Below, one piece after another: positions 24,066 through 35,743 of a DNA stretch of 64,000 nt; positions within the stretch are counted from its first letter, which is position 1, and each line of letters begins with the position of its first letter. A program made the position numbers and the translations under genes. This DNA comes from Dugong dugon (lineage: Eukaryota; Chordata; Mammalia; Sirenia; Dugongidae), in assembly GCA_030035585.1 (NCBI GenBank), contig CM057461.1, positions 172,309,624 through 172,373,623 of the forward strand, given 5' to 3'. The notes below the pieces were generated by a model, which was not told the origin of the DNA, did not search any database, and saw only the letters and a list, made by a program, of their open reading frames with translations.

Positions 24066-25134
24066 ATTATGGATCAATGAATTGTTAAGAGTGCTAGTGC
24101 TTAAAATGAAGAAAAACCATTTAAATTTGAAAACCTGTGGCTGGTAAATAACCCTGAGGTGATGGCTAATATTGTGATATATTTTTTTAAAAACTGGCAT
24201 AAGTCAAAATACACATCAATAGTTAGTATATATTTTTCTTAGGATCTAACCTGTTGTCCGTCTATGGGAAACCTCACACTCTTCCTTCCCTTTTTTTTGG
24301 CTTTAAAGAGACCAGTAGAGTACCTGATCTTTACTAGGGTCTGAGTGTCACCTAAAAGCTATTACTTCTTTTATTTTTTCAAGCACATCTTGGCAAGATG
24401 TAATGGAGCCATCTTTTTTTTTTTTTCTGAAGGAATACTGTTTCTCTTATTTCAATTAAGTAATTTCCTCTTTGTCGAATACTTTCGATTGAAACCATGC
24501 CTCTCTATTTTAGCAGAATTTAGTCTATTATTCATGACAAAGTGCAAAGAAAGACTAACTCAACAAAATCTAGTAAACACTAACTTTTCTCCTTAGCCAA
24601 AATGTGGGCAAGCAATTGTCCCCCTTGAAGCATGTGGATGGTCATAGAGAGTGGAATATTGCTGGTGGCAATATCACTGCCTACCTTCTTGTTTAAAAAT
24701 GACTAGTCTATAAATTGAATATTTGTTTGCTTCATTAAAATTTTCTGTTTTAAAAAAAGCTCCATATTTTTTTTTAAAAACCTTAGTATAAAAAGCTATC
24801 TTACCCTCATACTCAAAACCCAATTGCTCCTTAAATATACGAAGATGGGGATATAGAATTATTTGTTATTGCAGAGAAGAAGGAGAAAATTAAGCACAGA
24901 AAGGTGCTTAAAATGTCTAACTCTTGAATATCCGAATTTGCCTTGCTGAGTTCATGCTGCCAGATTTTCTACTACTGTGTTAGCCATGCTGCCAACGTCT
25001 TGGGAAATATGGCCAAATTAAATCAGAACATGGGGAATAAAATAAACTAAAAGTAGATAGGAATTCCCTTTAAGGCCAATTTAAACTACTGTTCATTAAT
25101 CCCACATTATTCTTTCCTCAATAATCCTACTCAG

Positions 25135-25347
25135 GAAGCCCCCGTGGTGGCTAGAGCAGCCCTTTTCCTGGAATGTGCTCGTTTTGTTCACCGCTGCAAC
25201 CGTGGTAACTGGCCAGAGTGGATGAAAGGGCATCACGTAAACATCACCAAGAAAGGCCTTTCCCGGGGACGGTCTCCCATCGTGGGCAACAAGCGGAACC
25301 AGAAGCTTCAGTGGAATGCGGCCAAGCTCTTCTACCAGTGGGGAGAC
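25135..25347 (+). CDS. UNC80: UNC80 exon C (partial CDS)
   Basis: This exon has 213 bases, 71 codons, phase 0 at both ends. The acceptor is CCTACTCAG and the donor GTGAGC. The product starts EAPVVARAALFLECARFVHR, then CNRGNWPEWMKGHHVNIT, and ends QWNAAKLFYQWGD. The first 25 residues look like one alpha-helical hairpin. A basic loop follows (KKGLSRGRSPIVGNKRNQK) with serines in basophilic-kinase-like context, and then another helix. It is the longest exon here, and skipping it would keep the frame, but I see no sign that it is a cassette. Base composition is richer in GC than the surrounding intron, as expected for coding sequence. Confidence 0.97.
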
Positions 25348-25419
25348 GTGAGCTTTTGCTTTTCTTTAAAAATTGAGGCACTTGCGTGAATTGAAGAAGT
25401 TACTTATTTGTTTGTGGGA

Positions 25420-25645
25420 TCATTTACTGAGTGTCTGTTATGTACCAGGCATTGAACTAAACATTTTAGGGAGGGGAAAAAACTTAATTCATTTAATACT
25501 CCCAATATATCTAGGTGGTTAGACATTATTATCTGTACAGTTAAGAAAACTGAAGTTTATACAGGTTAAGCAACTTGTCAAAGCTTACAGAAATAGTAAG
25601 TAAAGAAACCAAGATTCCATCTTCCAGGTTGGAGTCCAAATTCAT
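25420..25645 (-). repeat. MIR-like antisense repeat
   Basis: TTACTGAGTGTCTGTTATGT and ACCAGGCATTGAACTAAAC, followed by antisense MIR core: GACATTATTATCTGTACAG, AAACTGAAGTTTATACAGG, TTAAGCAACTTGTCAAAGC. Confidence 0.65.
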
Positions 25646-26568
25646 GTTTTGAATTCCTGTATTGATCAAGAATCATCATTATGAAAATCATCGTTATAGT
25701 TGTTAAATATTTATATCCTTGTTTTGGCTTTCTGTTCTAATTTATATTTTCCAGGACCTGATTTTTTTTCTAATTTCTTAATCAAATCTGTCTCTTTCAT
25801 TGATGCACCTGAAAGTCCTTGGAAATGACATGATATATAGGTATATGGTATTAAATTATTTGCTACTGTGTGACTTTGTGCACACTGCAAAAATTCTTCA
25901 TGTCTCCATTTACTTAGTTGTAGAATATCCAGGTAAACAAGGAGGCTATTCATAAAAGGATAAGTTTTTGTTTTGCTATAAACAGATTAAAATTGGCATG
26001 GCATATGATATGAATGTCTGACAAGTTAAAATGTTATATAAATGAATGAAAGTTATTAAACCCAGTCCTAAGGCCCTTGATAATGCATGAACACCAGGAC
26101 ATCAGATCTTCATGGTAATTGTTTGATTGCACCTTATTAGATGAGTTTGCACCCACTGGTTAGATTTTGCCACCAATACTTAAGAGAAGGCAAGATATAC
26201 TCATGATCCACCAAAGACTATGTTTCCTACAAAATAAAATTCTAACTAAACCTTTATCATTTTCTTTCTTAGAGCAAAGGTGGAAAAAAGTATACATCTC
26301 TAAGTAAACATTATGACTTTGCCACAGTGCTCTGCTTATCTGGAGACTTTTATTCTCCCTACTGAAATCATCCTATAACCCTTCTTGGCTTTTATTGCCA
26401 GTGTTCCAGCCAGTCCCCAGATGTTGTTCAAAATAGTGGTGTTAATTACTGCTCTAATTCCTTACTGTTACTTTATGAGGATGAGTTATTTTCTTTTTAC
26501 CAAGCTTGTCCTTGGCCCACTGACAGAGCTCCAATAATTTTTCTACTGTATGATAATGAAATAAACCC

Positions 26569-26745
26569 ATTGCCGTTGAGTTGATTCTGACCTCATATGC
26601 TTCATAGAAGAACTGAGCTCCACAGGATTCTCAATGGCTGCAATCTTGCAGAAGTATATCACCAGGCCTTTCTTCCACGATGCCTCTAGGTGGACTCGAA
26701 CTGCCAACTTCTCAGTTAATAGTGAAGCACAAACTGTTTGCATCA
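26569..26745 (-). mobile_element. AfroSINE (CCTGGGTGG subtype), antisense
   Basis: Antisense: CCCATTGCCGTTGAGTTGAT, ATATCACCAGGCCTTTCTTC, GCCTCTAGGTGGACTCGAAC, ending AAACTGTTTGCATCACCCAG. Confidence 0.88.
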
Positions 26746-27654
26746 CCCAGAGATCTTATACATTTCTCAAACTGGCAGTATTTGATATTCCTCCCTCTGT
26801 AGTATATGCCTAATTTAAAACAAGGAGAACATTCCTTCATATTGCAACCTTTCATCTTTCAAAAGAGTTGACTGACTTTGAAATGATTAGAAACCAGTAT
26901 AAAAAATGGAGATAACATAATAAAATAAGATCATATATGTAAAAGTGCTTATAATCTCTTCTCACATTTTTAAAAAGTTAAGAAGGCTACCCACACTTTT
27001 GTACACTTATGCCTGTGAATGTGTATCATGCCTCCTCCTCTTCCAAAGGAATATCAGGGGCCTGGATAATTTCTTGTGCATGACATGTTTTATAATTGAG
27101 TCACAATTAAGAGTTAAGTCAGAGGTGGATGCAGATAAGCAGAACTAGATTAAATTTGTATCCTTTATATATTTTTGGTGATTATAATCATTCTGTAGCT
27201 GTACCTGCCTCTGCAATTGTAGAAAAGATCATGTTGAAAACCAGTGCAGTCTTTCTCAAAAATATTGCTCAAACATTTGCAACTTTCAAACACAAGAGAA
27301 TAAGGCTCAGAAAATTGACAAGAAGGTGTAGCCTGCCAAACATACTCCCCAAGGACAGATGGGCAGGTTTTTAACTCAGTGTTGTCCTAGACTGGATTTG
27401 GAGTGTGGAGTAAAAATGCCTACACCAGGAAGAGGACTATGAATGCCAGGGGAGATAACTGTGCCTTTTAGTTCTAAAGGGGCCAGGACTCCCTCCAACA
27501 CAGCCTGAAGCACTGCATGGCGCTGCTTCAGAAGTTCCCATCCTCTTTACAGAGGACCTCCAGTGTTCTTTTTCTCCAATACCTTCCTGCATAATGAAAG
27601 GTTTTGATTGCTAAAAAATTTTATACATGACATGAAATACTGCTGTGAAGTTTC

Positions 27655-27740
27655 CCATTAATATTGCCCCAAAACGAAACCACACACACACACACACACA
27701 CACAAGAGCCTCTAAGCAGTTTGGGCCAAGTACAGGTATT
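27655..27740 (+). repeat. Local duplicate, copy 1 (with CA expansion)
   Basis: CCATTAATATTGCCCCAAAA, CGAAACCACAC, (CA)n, then GAGCCTCTAAGCAGTTTGGG. Matches copy 2 at 28452-28470 plus 28699-28750, which is split by an AfroSINE. Confidence 0.75.
27681..27705. repeat. (CA)n microsatellite
   Basis: About 12 CA units within the local duplicate copy 1. Confidence 0.97.
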
Positions 27741-27777
27741 AAATGGAGTTGCTATAACTCTAAGAAAAGAACCCTGG

Positions 27778-27794
27778 GGTGTGTGTGTGTGTTT
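27778..27794. repeat. (GT)n tract
   Basis: About eight GT units, 73 bases after the (CA)n and complementary to it. Confidence 0.95.
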
Positions 27795-28359
27795 TAGTTT
27801 GACGGGCAAACAATTGGTTTCTGTTCAGCTGTTAAAGGACTATTGCAAATAATTCACAGAGCCCTATCTCCATCCTGGAGGAAACTGAGGGGCCCAGGCC
27901 TGCAGATTGGGAGCCACTGTGACAGTAAATAGGTGATGAAAACATTTTCCCTGCTTTACTCAGAAGGCCAGATTTTTTATGAGGTGGAGAGGGGAAGAAT
28001 TGGCCTCTTTTCTTTTACCAATAACTGACCATATTTCGATTTCAGTGATACTTCTTGGAGTAACAAGTTTTAAGAAAATTACTTGAGATTTAAGATTGTT
28101 CTGTGTTCTATATGATGTACCGTTAACTGTCCTTAGGCTTTTTTTAAGTGTAGAAATATTTATTTTAATGGCAGTGATTCAATCAATGTGATAGACAGTG
28201 GCTGAAAATTTTTCCCCAGTGAAAACCAAAAGTGCCTGTAGCTGCTACCTGTTTGGGGTGGCAGAGAGTAGAGAGCTGCCCTCCTAGACTAGAGAGGGCT
28301 CCATATTTTATATTCTTATAATAGCCAGCTTGAAAATGAACCCCATGTGTAAATTACTT

Positions 28360-28450
28360 ATTTAAGGTATGTTTTCCCAGTAGACTGTAAATTTTATGAA
28401 AGAAGGTACTGTGTCTATATTTTTAATCATATCCTTGCACCAGTCACAGA
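28360..28450 (+). repeat. L2 3' end fragment
   Basis: CAGTAGACTGTAAATTTTAT, GAAAGAAGGTACTGTGTCTA, ATCCTTGCACCAGTCACAG; the typical L2 3' end. Confidence 0.65.
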
Positions 28451-28470
28451 ACCATTAATATTGCTCCAAA

Positions 28471-28682
28471 CCAAAACCAAGACCCATTGCTGTTGAGTTG
28501 ATTCTGACTCACAGTGACCCTGTAGGACAGAATAGAACTGCCCCCATAGGGTCTCCAAGGCTGTAATCTTTAAGGAAGCAGACTACTGCCTCGTCTTTCT
28601 CCCATGGAGCAGCTGGTGGGTTTGAACAGCCTACCTTTCGATTAGCAGCTGAGCACTTTAATCACTGTGAGACCAGGGCTCC
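28471..28682 (-). mobile_element. AfroSINE (long subtype), antisense, full length
   Basis: Runs from CCAAAACCAAGACCCATTGC to AGACCAGGGCTCC. Includes TTGAGTTGATTCTGACTCAC and the long body AGCAGACTACTGCCTCGTC. It is bounded by 16-base duplicated flanks (28455-28470 and 28683-28698; TTAATATT.C.CCAAA, two mismatches), which fix both ends. It split the local duplicate copy 2. Confidence 0.95.
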
Positions 28683-28698
28683 TTAATATTTCCCCAAA

Positions 28699-28750
28699 AC
28701 GTATAAAACCACACCAAAAAAAGCCTCTAAGCAGCTTGAGCTGAAAAAGA
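28699..28750 (+). repeat. Local duplicate, copy 2 (right part)
   Basis: ACGTATAAAACCACACC, then AGCCTCTAAGCAGCTTGAG. Together with 28452-28470 it matches 27655-27740, without the CA expansion. Confidence 0.72.
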
Positions 28751-28869
28751 AAAAAAAGTCACAGTTGCTAATCTCATTGGTTTCCTACAATAAAGCAAAA
28801 ACACTACCTACCTGCTGAGTTTAGAGGATTTCCGTTTTACAGAGACTTTGACCAAGAGATTTCCCAAAC

Positions 28870-30345
28870 AGATGCTTTCAGGACAAATGTCCTCTGACTT
28901 TCTTGCAGTATCGGACACTGTTGACTGCCCTCACCTTTCCGTGGCCCATATGTTCCAGAGTCTCTTCACATCTCTGTGCCCAGTCCTCTCTCCTCCCTTG
29001 GCCCTCTGCTTCCTTCGTCCCCATAAATGTGAACATTCCCCCGGATCTCTTGAAATTTCTTCTCATACAGTTTCTCCCAGGGTTATGTGTATTTCTGTGC
29101 TTGCACCTGTTACCTGTATTCCAATGACACGTGCTTCTCTATCCGGAGCACTTTTTATATTCTCTTGAGTGCATTGCCAGCTGTACTTTGAAGGTATTCA
29201 CTTACTAACCTGAAGCTCAGCCTGATCAAAATAATACTCTTCTCCTTATATGAACACACTTCTATCTGCAACTCCTCTTAACCTTTCTGTCCTTTTTAAT
29301 GGCACCACCATCATCTCAGATGACAGCCTCTGAGCATATTCCAAGCCTCCTCTTCCTACTGATTCCACCTCTTGCACGTCACTGATGCCCCTTTAGGTCA
29401 CGTGTTTATTACTTCTCATCTAAATGATTAAATTAAAGTATTTTCTTATAGATTTCCGCACCCACAGTCTCCATTCATCTAATCCATCCTATGCACTGCC
29501 AATAAAATGGTCTTCCTATGGCACAGCTCGTCTAAAGGCAGAGCACTCATACTGATCTCCTAGCCTCCAGACTTGCCCCCTGAAATTCATCCTGCAAACT
29601 GCTGTCAGAGTGATTAGGCTAAGATGCAAATTGGATGAGTTTCTTAATAACTCTATATGCTTCAGTGGCCCTCCATTGCCCTCTGGGGGGGAAAAAGATT
29701 CCATTGCCTAGTATTACCCCCCTCTCCACAACCTTTGCTCAAACTATACTAAGATTATGGATGATGAACAGCAAATGAGCTAATATACCTAAAGAGCATT
29801 TATCTCCATCATTTGCAGCTGGAAGTGTTCGATAATAATAGGTTATTAAATTACATTAATTTGTGAAAGCAGAGTACATGGGTTCTCAGTGCATTCCCTG
29901 GCAGCTAGCTCACTGCTCCTTGAACAAATGATCAGGTTTCTCCCCAACTCAAAAACCACCTTTCATCCTTCTTCAGAATGAAAAATACAGTTCAATCTCA
30001 AGCACTTCAGGATCTAGTCCGAACCTACCTTTCCAGCCTCCCTGTCCATTATTCCCTTTCACAAAAATTTGCTTCAACCAAATAGCTTATTTATCAGTCT
30101 CTGAATATATTGGTGTACTTTCCTGAACATGAATCTTTTGGGAACTTCCGTCCTGAATATCCACCCTTTCTGTTCTCCTTCAGCTTAAAGTCCACCAATT
30201 CCTCAAAGTCTACAGCAATGAGACTTTCCATGATTCTCCGAACTGAATTTAAGGTGTGATCTCATAAAGTGCTTTCAGTCTCTTTTGCCACTTAATGTGT
30301 TTTATTGATATGTTATTACCTCCCCAATAGGCTGTAAGCTTGCTG
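28870..30345 (+). repeat. L2 LINE, old and broken
   Basis: Typical L2 3' half: TCCTAGCCTCCAGACTTGCC, CATCCTGCAAACTGCTGTCA, GAGTGATTAGGCTAAGATGC, CAGTGGCCCTCCATTGCCCT, later AATAGGCTGTAAGCTTGCTG. Short open frames here (for example 28848-29168) are remnants or chance. Confidence 0.75.
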
Positions 30346-30349
30346 AGGA

Positions 30350-30481
30350 AAAGAGCACAAGACTCAGAGTCAGACCTCCTGTGTTTGAGTCCTAGTTCAC
30401 AGCTTACTGTCACAGTTCACACTTAAGAGTGACACTGAGCAAGTCTTCTAATCTTTGTATTCCCCAAACAGTGACGCTCTT
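30350..30481 (+). repeat. MIR fragment
   Basis: AAGAGCACAAGACTCAGAGT, TGTGTTTGAGTCCTAGTTC, CACTGAGCAAGTCTTCTAAT. Confidence 0.7.
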
Positions 30482-30699
30482 GCATGTGGGTTCAGGGCCC
30501 CCTATAATCAGCTAGGGTACTTTAATCAAAGATACATATAAATTGGTACAAAGGGAAATAAAATTACTAGTGTACTATAGCAACTTAGTCCACTTTGTGT
30601 TTCATTTAATAACTAACAAATTATCTCAATAAATATTTGATGAATGAAGAGAGAAATAAACTTCGCCCTAGGGCATTTTTCTGACTTTGGAGGGACATG

Positions 30700-30904
30700 T
30701 TGTTGTTGTTGGTTGCCATTGCCTCTTCCAACTCATGGGAACCCCATGTGTGCAGAGTACAACTGCTCCATAGGATTTTCAAGGCTGTGACCTTTCAAGA
30801 GCAGATCATAAGGCCTGTCTTCTGAAGTGTCTCTGGGTGGGTTCCAACTGCCAACCTTTCGGCTACTGGTCGAGCGCTTAACCATTTGCCCACCTAGGCA
30901 ACCT
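30700..30904 (-). mobile_element. AfroSINE (CCTGGGTGG subtype), antisense
   Basis: Starts with (GTT)n, then ACCCCATGTGTGCAGAGTAC, ACTGCTCCATAGGATTTTC, GGTGGGTTCCAACTGCCAAC and GTCGAGCGCTTAACCATTTG. Confidence 0.92.
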
Positions 30905-31270
30905 TTAGAAGCGACATTAGAGCTCTAAATTATTATATTCTAATATATTATCCTAGAAAAGTTCATTTTGTTAGTGACCCTTTAAGCTTCGTGAACTGTG
31001 GATTTAATTTAAATCATTAAGTTACTATGTCCTAGAGGGATAAATGTAGATTTTTTTTTTCTTTTGAGTCCCACTATTTAGTTTTCTGACTCCACACTCC
31101 AGATTTATAATTTCGGATCTCTTTCTTTAGGAAGACTCTCCAAAGTAATAGCATCAGGACAAGGTTTTTTTATTGTGGTAGTGGTGGTGGTCTTTGTTTT
31201 TGTTATGTTTTGTTTGTTTAAACTTCTCAGGTTAGCAACTAAAATTTTAGAAATCTGCTAAATCTTTTGA

Positions 31271-31470
31271 GGAGCCCTGGTGACATAGTGGTTAAGTGCT
31301 CTGCTGCCAACCATAAGGTCAGTGGTTCAAACCCACTACAGGGGAGAAAGATGTGGCAGTCTGCGTCTGTAAAGATTTACAACCTTGGAAATCCTATAGA
31401 CAGTTCTACTCTGTTCTAGGGGTTCACTATGAGTTGGAATTAACTTGACGGCCATGGGTTTGGTTTGGTT
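31271..31470 (+). mobile_element. AfroSINE (long subtype), full length
   Basis: GGAGCCCTGGTGACATAGTG, CAGTGGTTCAAACCCAC, GGGAGAAAGATGTGGCAGTC, ending TATGAGTTGGAATTAACTTG and GGTTTGGTTTGG. Confidence 0.95.
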
Positions 31471-32642
31471 CTATCTTCTTACACTGATTTGTCATTGATG
31501 TGTGGTGATCTTTTTCCCTTTGTTTTTAGCTGCTCACTTAATTCCAGAGTTTAAGGAGATCTCTTTGTTTCCAGATATCTAAGACATTCACACAACTTGT
31601 GTTTTTGGATATCTTTGTATGTTACTTTCCAGTAGTGAGTCTAATTTCTTATTTAATTAGAATTTAATAACTTTTTAAAAATATTTGAAAAGGATGACAC
31701 AGGAAGAAAGGAAAGAAAATTAGCTATAATTGTGCTCTTCTAAAACAAAACAAAACAACGAATGCACAGGGTAATCAAACGGTCAAGGTCAGTGTTCATT
31801 TTAGCCTTCTCCTGACCTGTCTTCCTAAGCCTGTGTCCTTCCATTGTTGCATAAAGAATGTAGTGTATAGAGTTAGAACATAATAGAAATTAGATAGAGT
31901 TAGTATTTGGGTCTGTTCTTGCAGAAAATTCCTTTTGGTAACTCAGAAAATAGTGCATGATGAATCAGAAAAACGGAGAACAAGGGTCTTGGCTCAACGA
32001 AAACCTTGTAAAAGACAATATTGTCCATGTTCTTGGTTATTAGAGGTCATGTTTCTAATATTATTGTTGGGTACACTACCAAAGGAAAAAATAGTATTTT
32101 TTTTACTAACTTATAGAGTATCAAGGAGGGAGGGGGAACAAAGTCTATAAAAAAGCCAGTAAGTGCAAACATAATGGAAATAAAAGTTCAGTATCAGATT
32201 CTTGCCAACCTCCAAACTCATTAACACGATAGTGACATTCTCCTAAAACAGCATAATCAGAAGAACTCTGAGAACTGTGCCTTCTAATTTTTTACTAAAA
32301 CAAAATCTTCCATTAGAAACAACTGTATACTTTCTTACATCAGACCTATAAAATACATGACGTGAGTAAATGGAAACATTTTCAGAAAAATTTTGTGTAA
32401 GTTTACAAAAGTATCATTCCAGTTTGTACAAGTCTTTAGACTCCATGATCTTGGAGATAGCACTTTCCATCTCTGGGTTTCCATAGTGGGAAGTGTGGTG
32501 GGAACAATACTGTGGCATACAAGAGAGGCTTGTGCTGGAAATAAATCCCATTATTTAGTTGGTTGTATCCTCTGTCATGTGAAAGCCTATTTCAGAGCCT
32601 GATATACCTGTGCTGTTTCACTCCTTTTCTCCCTCACGGCAG

Positions 32643-32778
32643 GCAATTGGCATTCGATTGAATGAGCTGTGCCATGGGGAAAGTGAGAGCCCAGCCAACC
32701 TGCTGGGTCTCATCTATGATGAGGAGACCAAGAGGAGACTGAGAAAGGAGGATGAGGAGGAAGACTTTTTAGATGACA
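32643..32778 (+). CDS. UNC80: UNC80 exon D (partial CDS)
   Basis: This exon has 136 bases: 45 codons plus one base. The acceptor is TCACGGCAG with a moderate pyrimidine tract (CACTCCTTTTCTCCCTC); the donor is GTAAGG. The product starts AIGIRLNELCHGESES, continues PANLLGLIYDEETKRRL and ends in the very acidic run RKEDEEEDFLDD. The acidic tail is probably a flexible, charged linker between helical repeats (inference). The last base, A, joins GT of exon E to make serine. Confidence 0.97.
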
Positions 32779-35609
32779 GTAAGGAGACTCCCTTTACTAC
32801 AAGAACCCCTGCTTGTAAGAACCTCTGCTTTAGGAGCACTTAATATTTCTCTTTCCTCTTTCATATTCTTACCACCTTCCCATGTCTCCCCACTGCACCT
32901 TTTCCCCTTTTCCCTGTGCATGGATGTAAAGCATGTGCATAAAGCCACAAAAAGAGGGCAAGAACCAAAAAGAGGAGAAGATAGGTAGGGGCAAAAAGCT
33001 GTAGGCAATGTGGAAAATCCATTTCTTTTTAGTCTCTGACTCTTGCTATTGTACGTAGATTATTATTAAGCCTCACTGAGAGTACCTCTATCTGAGAGAC
33101 AGTAGCTGGGAAAAATTACTGTTCCAAAAGGAGTTGAATTAGTTTTGTGTTTAGTTATTGCTCTTGAAAATAAAAAATCAGACCAAATAGAATTGGACAT
33201 CAAAAGCTTTCCAAATCACTAAAATGTTGAACTATTTAATTAGAGGATATTACCGTATTTAACATGAAATTAAGATATTATAAAATTCAGAGGTATTAGA
33301 ACTACGAATGTCTGCTATATTGTATTTATTTATTAAAATTAGAATTGAACCCCATCATAGATGAGTAGAGACAAAGAGGTTCTTGTTACATCCCTTTCCA
33401 ACACCATTTTGTGCATACATGTGTTCTGTACCATACAAGCTTGTGTGTATGTGTACCACTGCCTTTTAAAGAATATAAAATTTTAGTTATGGGTATGTAA
33501 ATAGTATCTTCACATGATGAAGATAGGTGAGTTCCCTTCCTCTTTACCTGCCTGGTGATTTGAAACTCAAGTTCCCTGATAATTTTTAGGATTGTCTTTA
33601 GTTATGTGAGGCCCAGCCTAATGTGTCCTTGTAGTCAAGAAATGTAAAAGGAAGGCTATTGTGTAACATTGGACAGAACTAAATAATCAAAGAAAACATA
33701 CTGCTTTTCTTTCCACTTTCACACAAAGGTTTTGTTTTTGCCCCTTCTCTTCATCGTGTCCCTTCTAATCCCTTAGCAAATCAAAACAAATCTGCTTGAC
33801 TTAGCCGTTGATAAAATACAAAATTCTCACATCAGTCCTTCAGCCTGTTGGTGTCAAGTCGTCCCAGAAGATTTCCTCAAGTTCGCAGTAGCCGAGACCA
33901 TCCTAGAACGGCTCAGGAAATCGAGTCTAACCCTTAGGGGCACCGGCAGCAATCACAGCACTTAGTGAGCACTAGCCACGAGACCATTCATGTAGAACAT
34001 GTTCCCAAACTGTCCAGCCCTACGAGATCAAAGTGGTCCCTTAGAACAGAGAGGAGCCAATGCAACATTATTAAATGGGTGTATCATAGGCCAAAATGAA
34101 CTCAAATCTCCATGAGACCACATAAATATCATTTACCAATGTGTTATGCTTAGTATGTTAACTTTTTGGTGGGACCAGGTAGAATTCCTGTTCGTTGTGA
34201 TGAGATATTCCAGATGATAGTCATGAGAGCCTAGACTAAAACCAGCTCGTAGTCTGCAGGACTGATGGGAAGAATCTAGATGATAGCCTTGGGGGTAAAA
34301 CGATGGGATCCAGACGTTTCACTGAATGTCTAGTGTTCAATTATTTTTTAAAAAGTTTTGCCCATCCAGGCAATTTCTAGAATCATGTAACCTCCACTGA
34401 ATATAGTTTTGATATAACTCTGATTTAGTTCTACTTTCAATCAGTACACAGCTCATCTTGCATTTAAAAGCTAATTATGGTGCAAACAATTATTGATCTA
34501 GAAATTCTACGGGAGCTTTCCTCTTTCACCTTAATGAGAGGCAACATTTGCCTCCAAGTATCACCTCTGGAGAGAATAAATAGTTTGCATGAGGAAGTGA
34601 TAGCCCAGATATCTCCAGAAACTCCATAATTTCCACCTACTCTTGATACACATTATGAAGTCTATATTCTATTTCATTAAGAAAACTTAATACCCAGAAA
34701 GCATTTTTGAGATATTTTTAGAAATGTTTATACGTAATGATACTGTGATTGCTGAATGACTTGATTCATGCAAAGTAGATAACATTTTCTTCCTTTTGTG
34801 AGAGGCAGAACACTACATGGCTTTCGTCTTCTTTTCTGAGCACTGATGTGTAATCAGTACATTTCTGCATGATTTGTGATGATATATGTCTGAAAACTAA
34901 TCCTGAATTTTAAAAGTCACTGTGGTGTCAGTTCGGCCATTATCTGCCTTTACAGCAAAGCTTATTACTTGGTCTTTGGTGGGTGAAATATTTTACTCAT
35001 TCAAAGACCAGTATTCTTTAGAGCAAAGGAGAATATTTGCATACTTCTCGTGTATCTCTGCCTTAATATGACAGACTGAAACTCTAACGTGTAGGTGATT
35101 AGGTAAGAAACACATTTGGACTAAAGCTGAAGCAATTCTATTGATCTCAGAACATCAAGACAGCTATCTCTCATAAAATAAGCTGGTATAATTTTTATAG
35201 TTCCAAATATAGTTCACTGCCATATGCATGGTCTAAATCTGATTGAACAGCAATGTGAAAATCTTCTTGCAAGACTGCTTCTCATTTCTGTTTTCTTTAA
35301 AAGCCTTTCTGCTGTAGTGGAGCTGTATTTTGTTACTCTGTGATGCTTTAAGAAGAATAATTAGTTCTGTTTGACTGATAATTTAATACTGAGGTGCTGG
35401 TTATAGAATTACAAATTTAAGGAAGAGAGGGTTGTATGATAATGCATAGATTATGCTAAAGGCAGCAGTGGCATCTTGAATTGGGCATGTACAGGTAATG
35501 TTCTCATATGCAATTTGATTTTTCACATGTGTAGCTATGTCCATCAAACTGTGCCCTTCTATGTTTTTATTGGTCTGTCTTCTTATGAAAGAACTCTTTC
35601 GTTCCATAG
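32779..35609 (+). other. UNC80 intron 4 (2.8 kb, no recent repeats)
   Basis: GT-AG intron between exons D and E. Unlike its neighbours it carries no AfroSINE or RTE that I can recognise. A block at about 33835-34330 has more CG dinucleotides than the surroundings (six in the 120 bases 33841-33960) and is noted as a finding. Otherwise I see nothing in it. Confidence 0.75.
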
Positions 35610-35743
35610 GTACCGTAAACCCCTCTAAATGTGGCTGCCCCTTTGCCTTGAAGATGGCGGCGTGCCAGCTTCTCCTAGAGATTACCACCTTCCTGCGAGA
35701 AACCTTTTCTTGCCTGCCCAGACCACGCACTGAGCCTCTGGTG
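35610..35743 (+). CDS. UNC80: UNC80 exon E (partial CDS)
   Basis: This exon has 134 bases: two bases completing serine, then 44 codons. The acceptor is GTTCCATAG and the donor GTAAGT. The product is TVNPSKCGCPFALKMAACQL followed by LLEITTFLRETFSCLPRPRT and EPLV. It contains four cysteines (CGC, then AAC and FSC) and a long hydrophobic helix, typical of a HEAT-like core helix. It lies only 2.8 kb after exon D. The reading frame stays open across the donor for about 22 more codons (to 35809), so the GT border and match to the family decide the end. Confidence 0.97.

Larger units (their letters stand above)
12111..25134 (+). other. UNC80 intron 2 (13.0 kb)
   Basis: GT-AG intron between exons B and C. 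It contains MIRs, an RTE 3' fragment, an antisense L1, three AfroSINEs, a small palindromic element and simple repeats, all listed separately. I see nothing identifiable in 12561-13799, 13946-15298, 15419-16882, 17489-18007, 19701-21034, 21116-21821, 22340-23439 and 24066-25134. There is an AT-rich low-complexity tract at about 15850-16070 (TATA and GATA-like runs). A T-rich tract at 19749-19775 follows the old L1. Confidence 0.8.
25348..32642 (+). other. UNC80 intron 3 (7.3 kb)
   Basis: GT-AG intron between exons C and D. Repeats inside are listed separately (MIR, four AfroSINEs, L2, CA/GT tracts). I see nothing identifiable in 25650-26567, 26746-27654, 27795-28359, 30482-30699, 30905-31270 and 31471-32642. 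The last stretch, before exon D, has one 71-codon open frame at 31935-32150 with no family resemblance, which I do not regard as coding. Confidence 0.8.

Noticed and set aside
28848..29168. A 106-codon plus-strand open frame
   Set aside because: It lies in an old L2 element and has no recognisable domain.
33835..34330. A CpG island or promoter
   Set aside because: CG density is only locally raised and GC content stays moderate; there is no TATA or exon-like sequence nearby.
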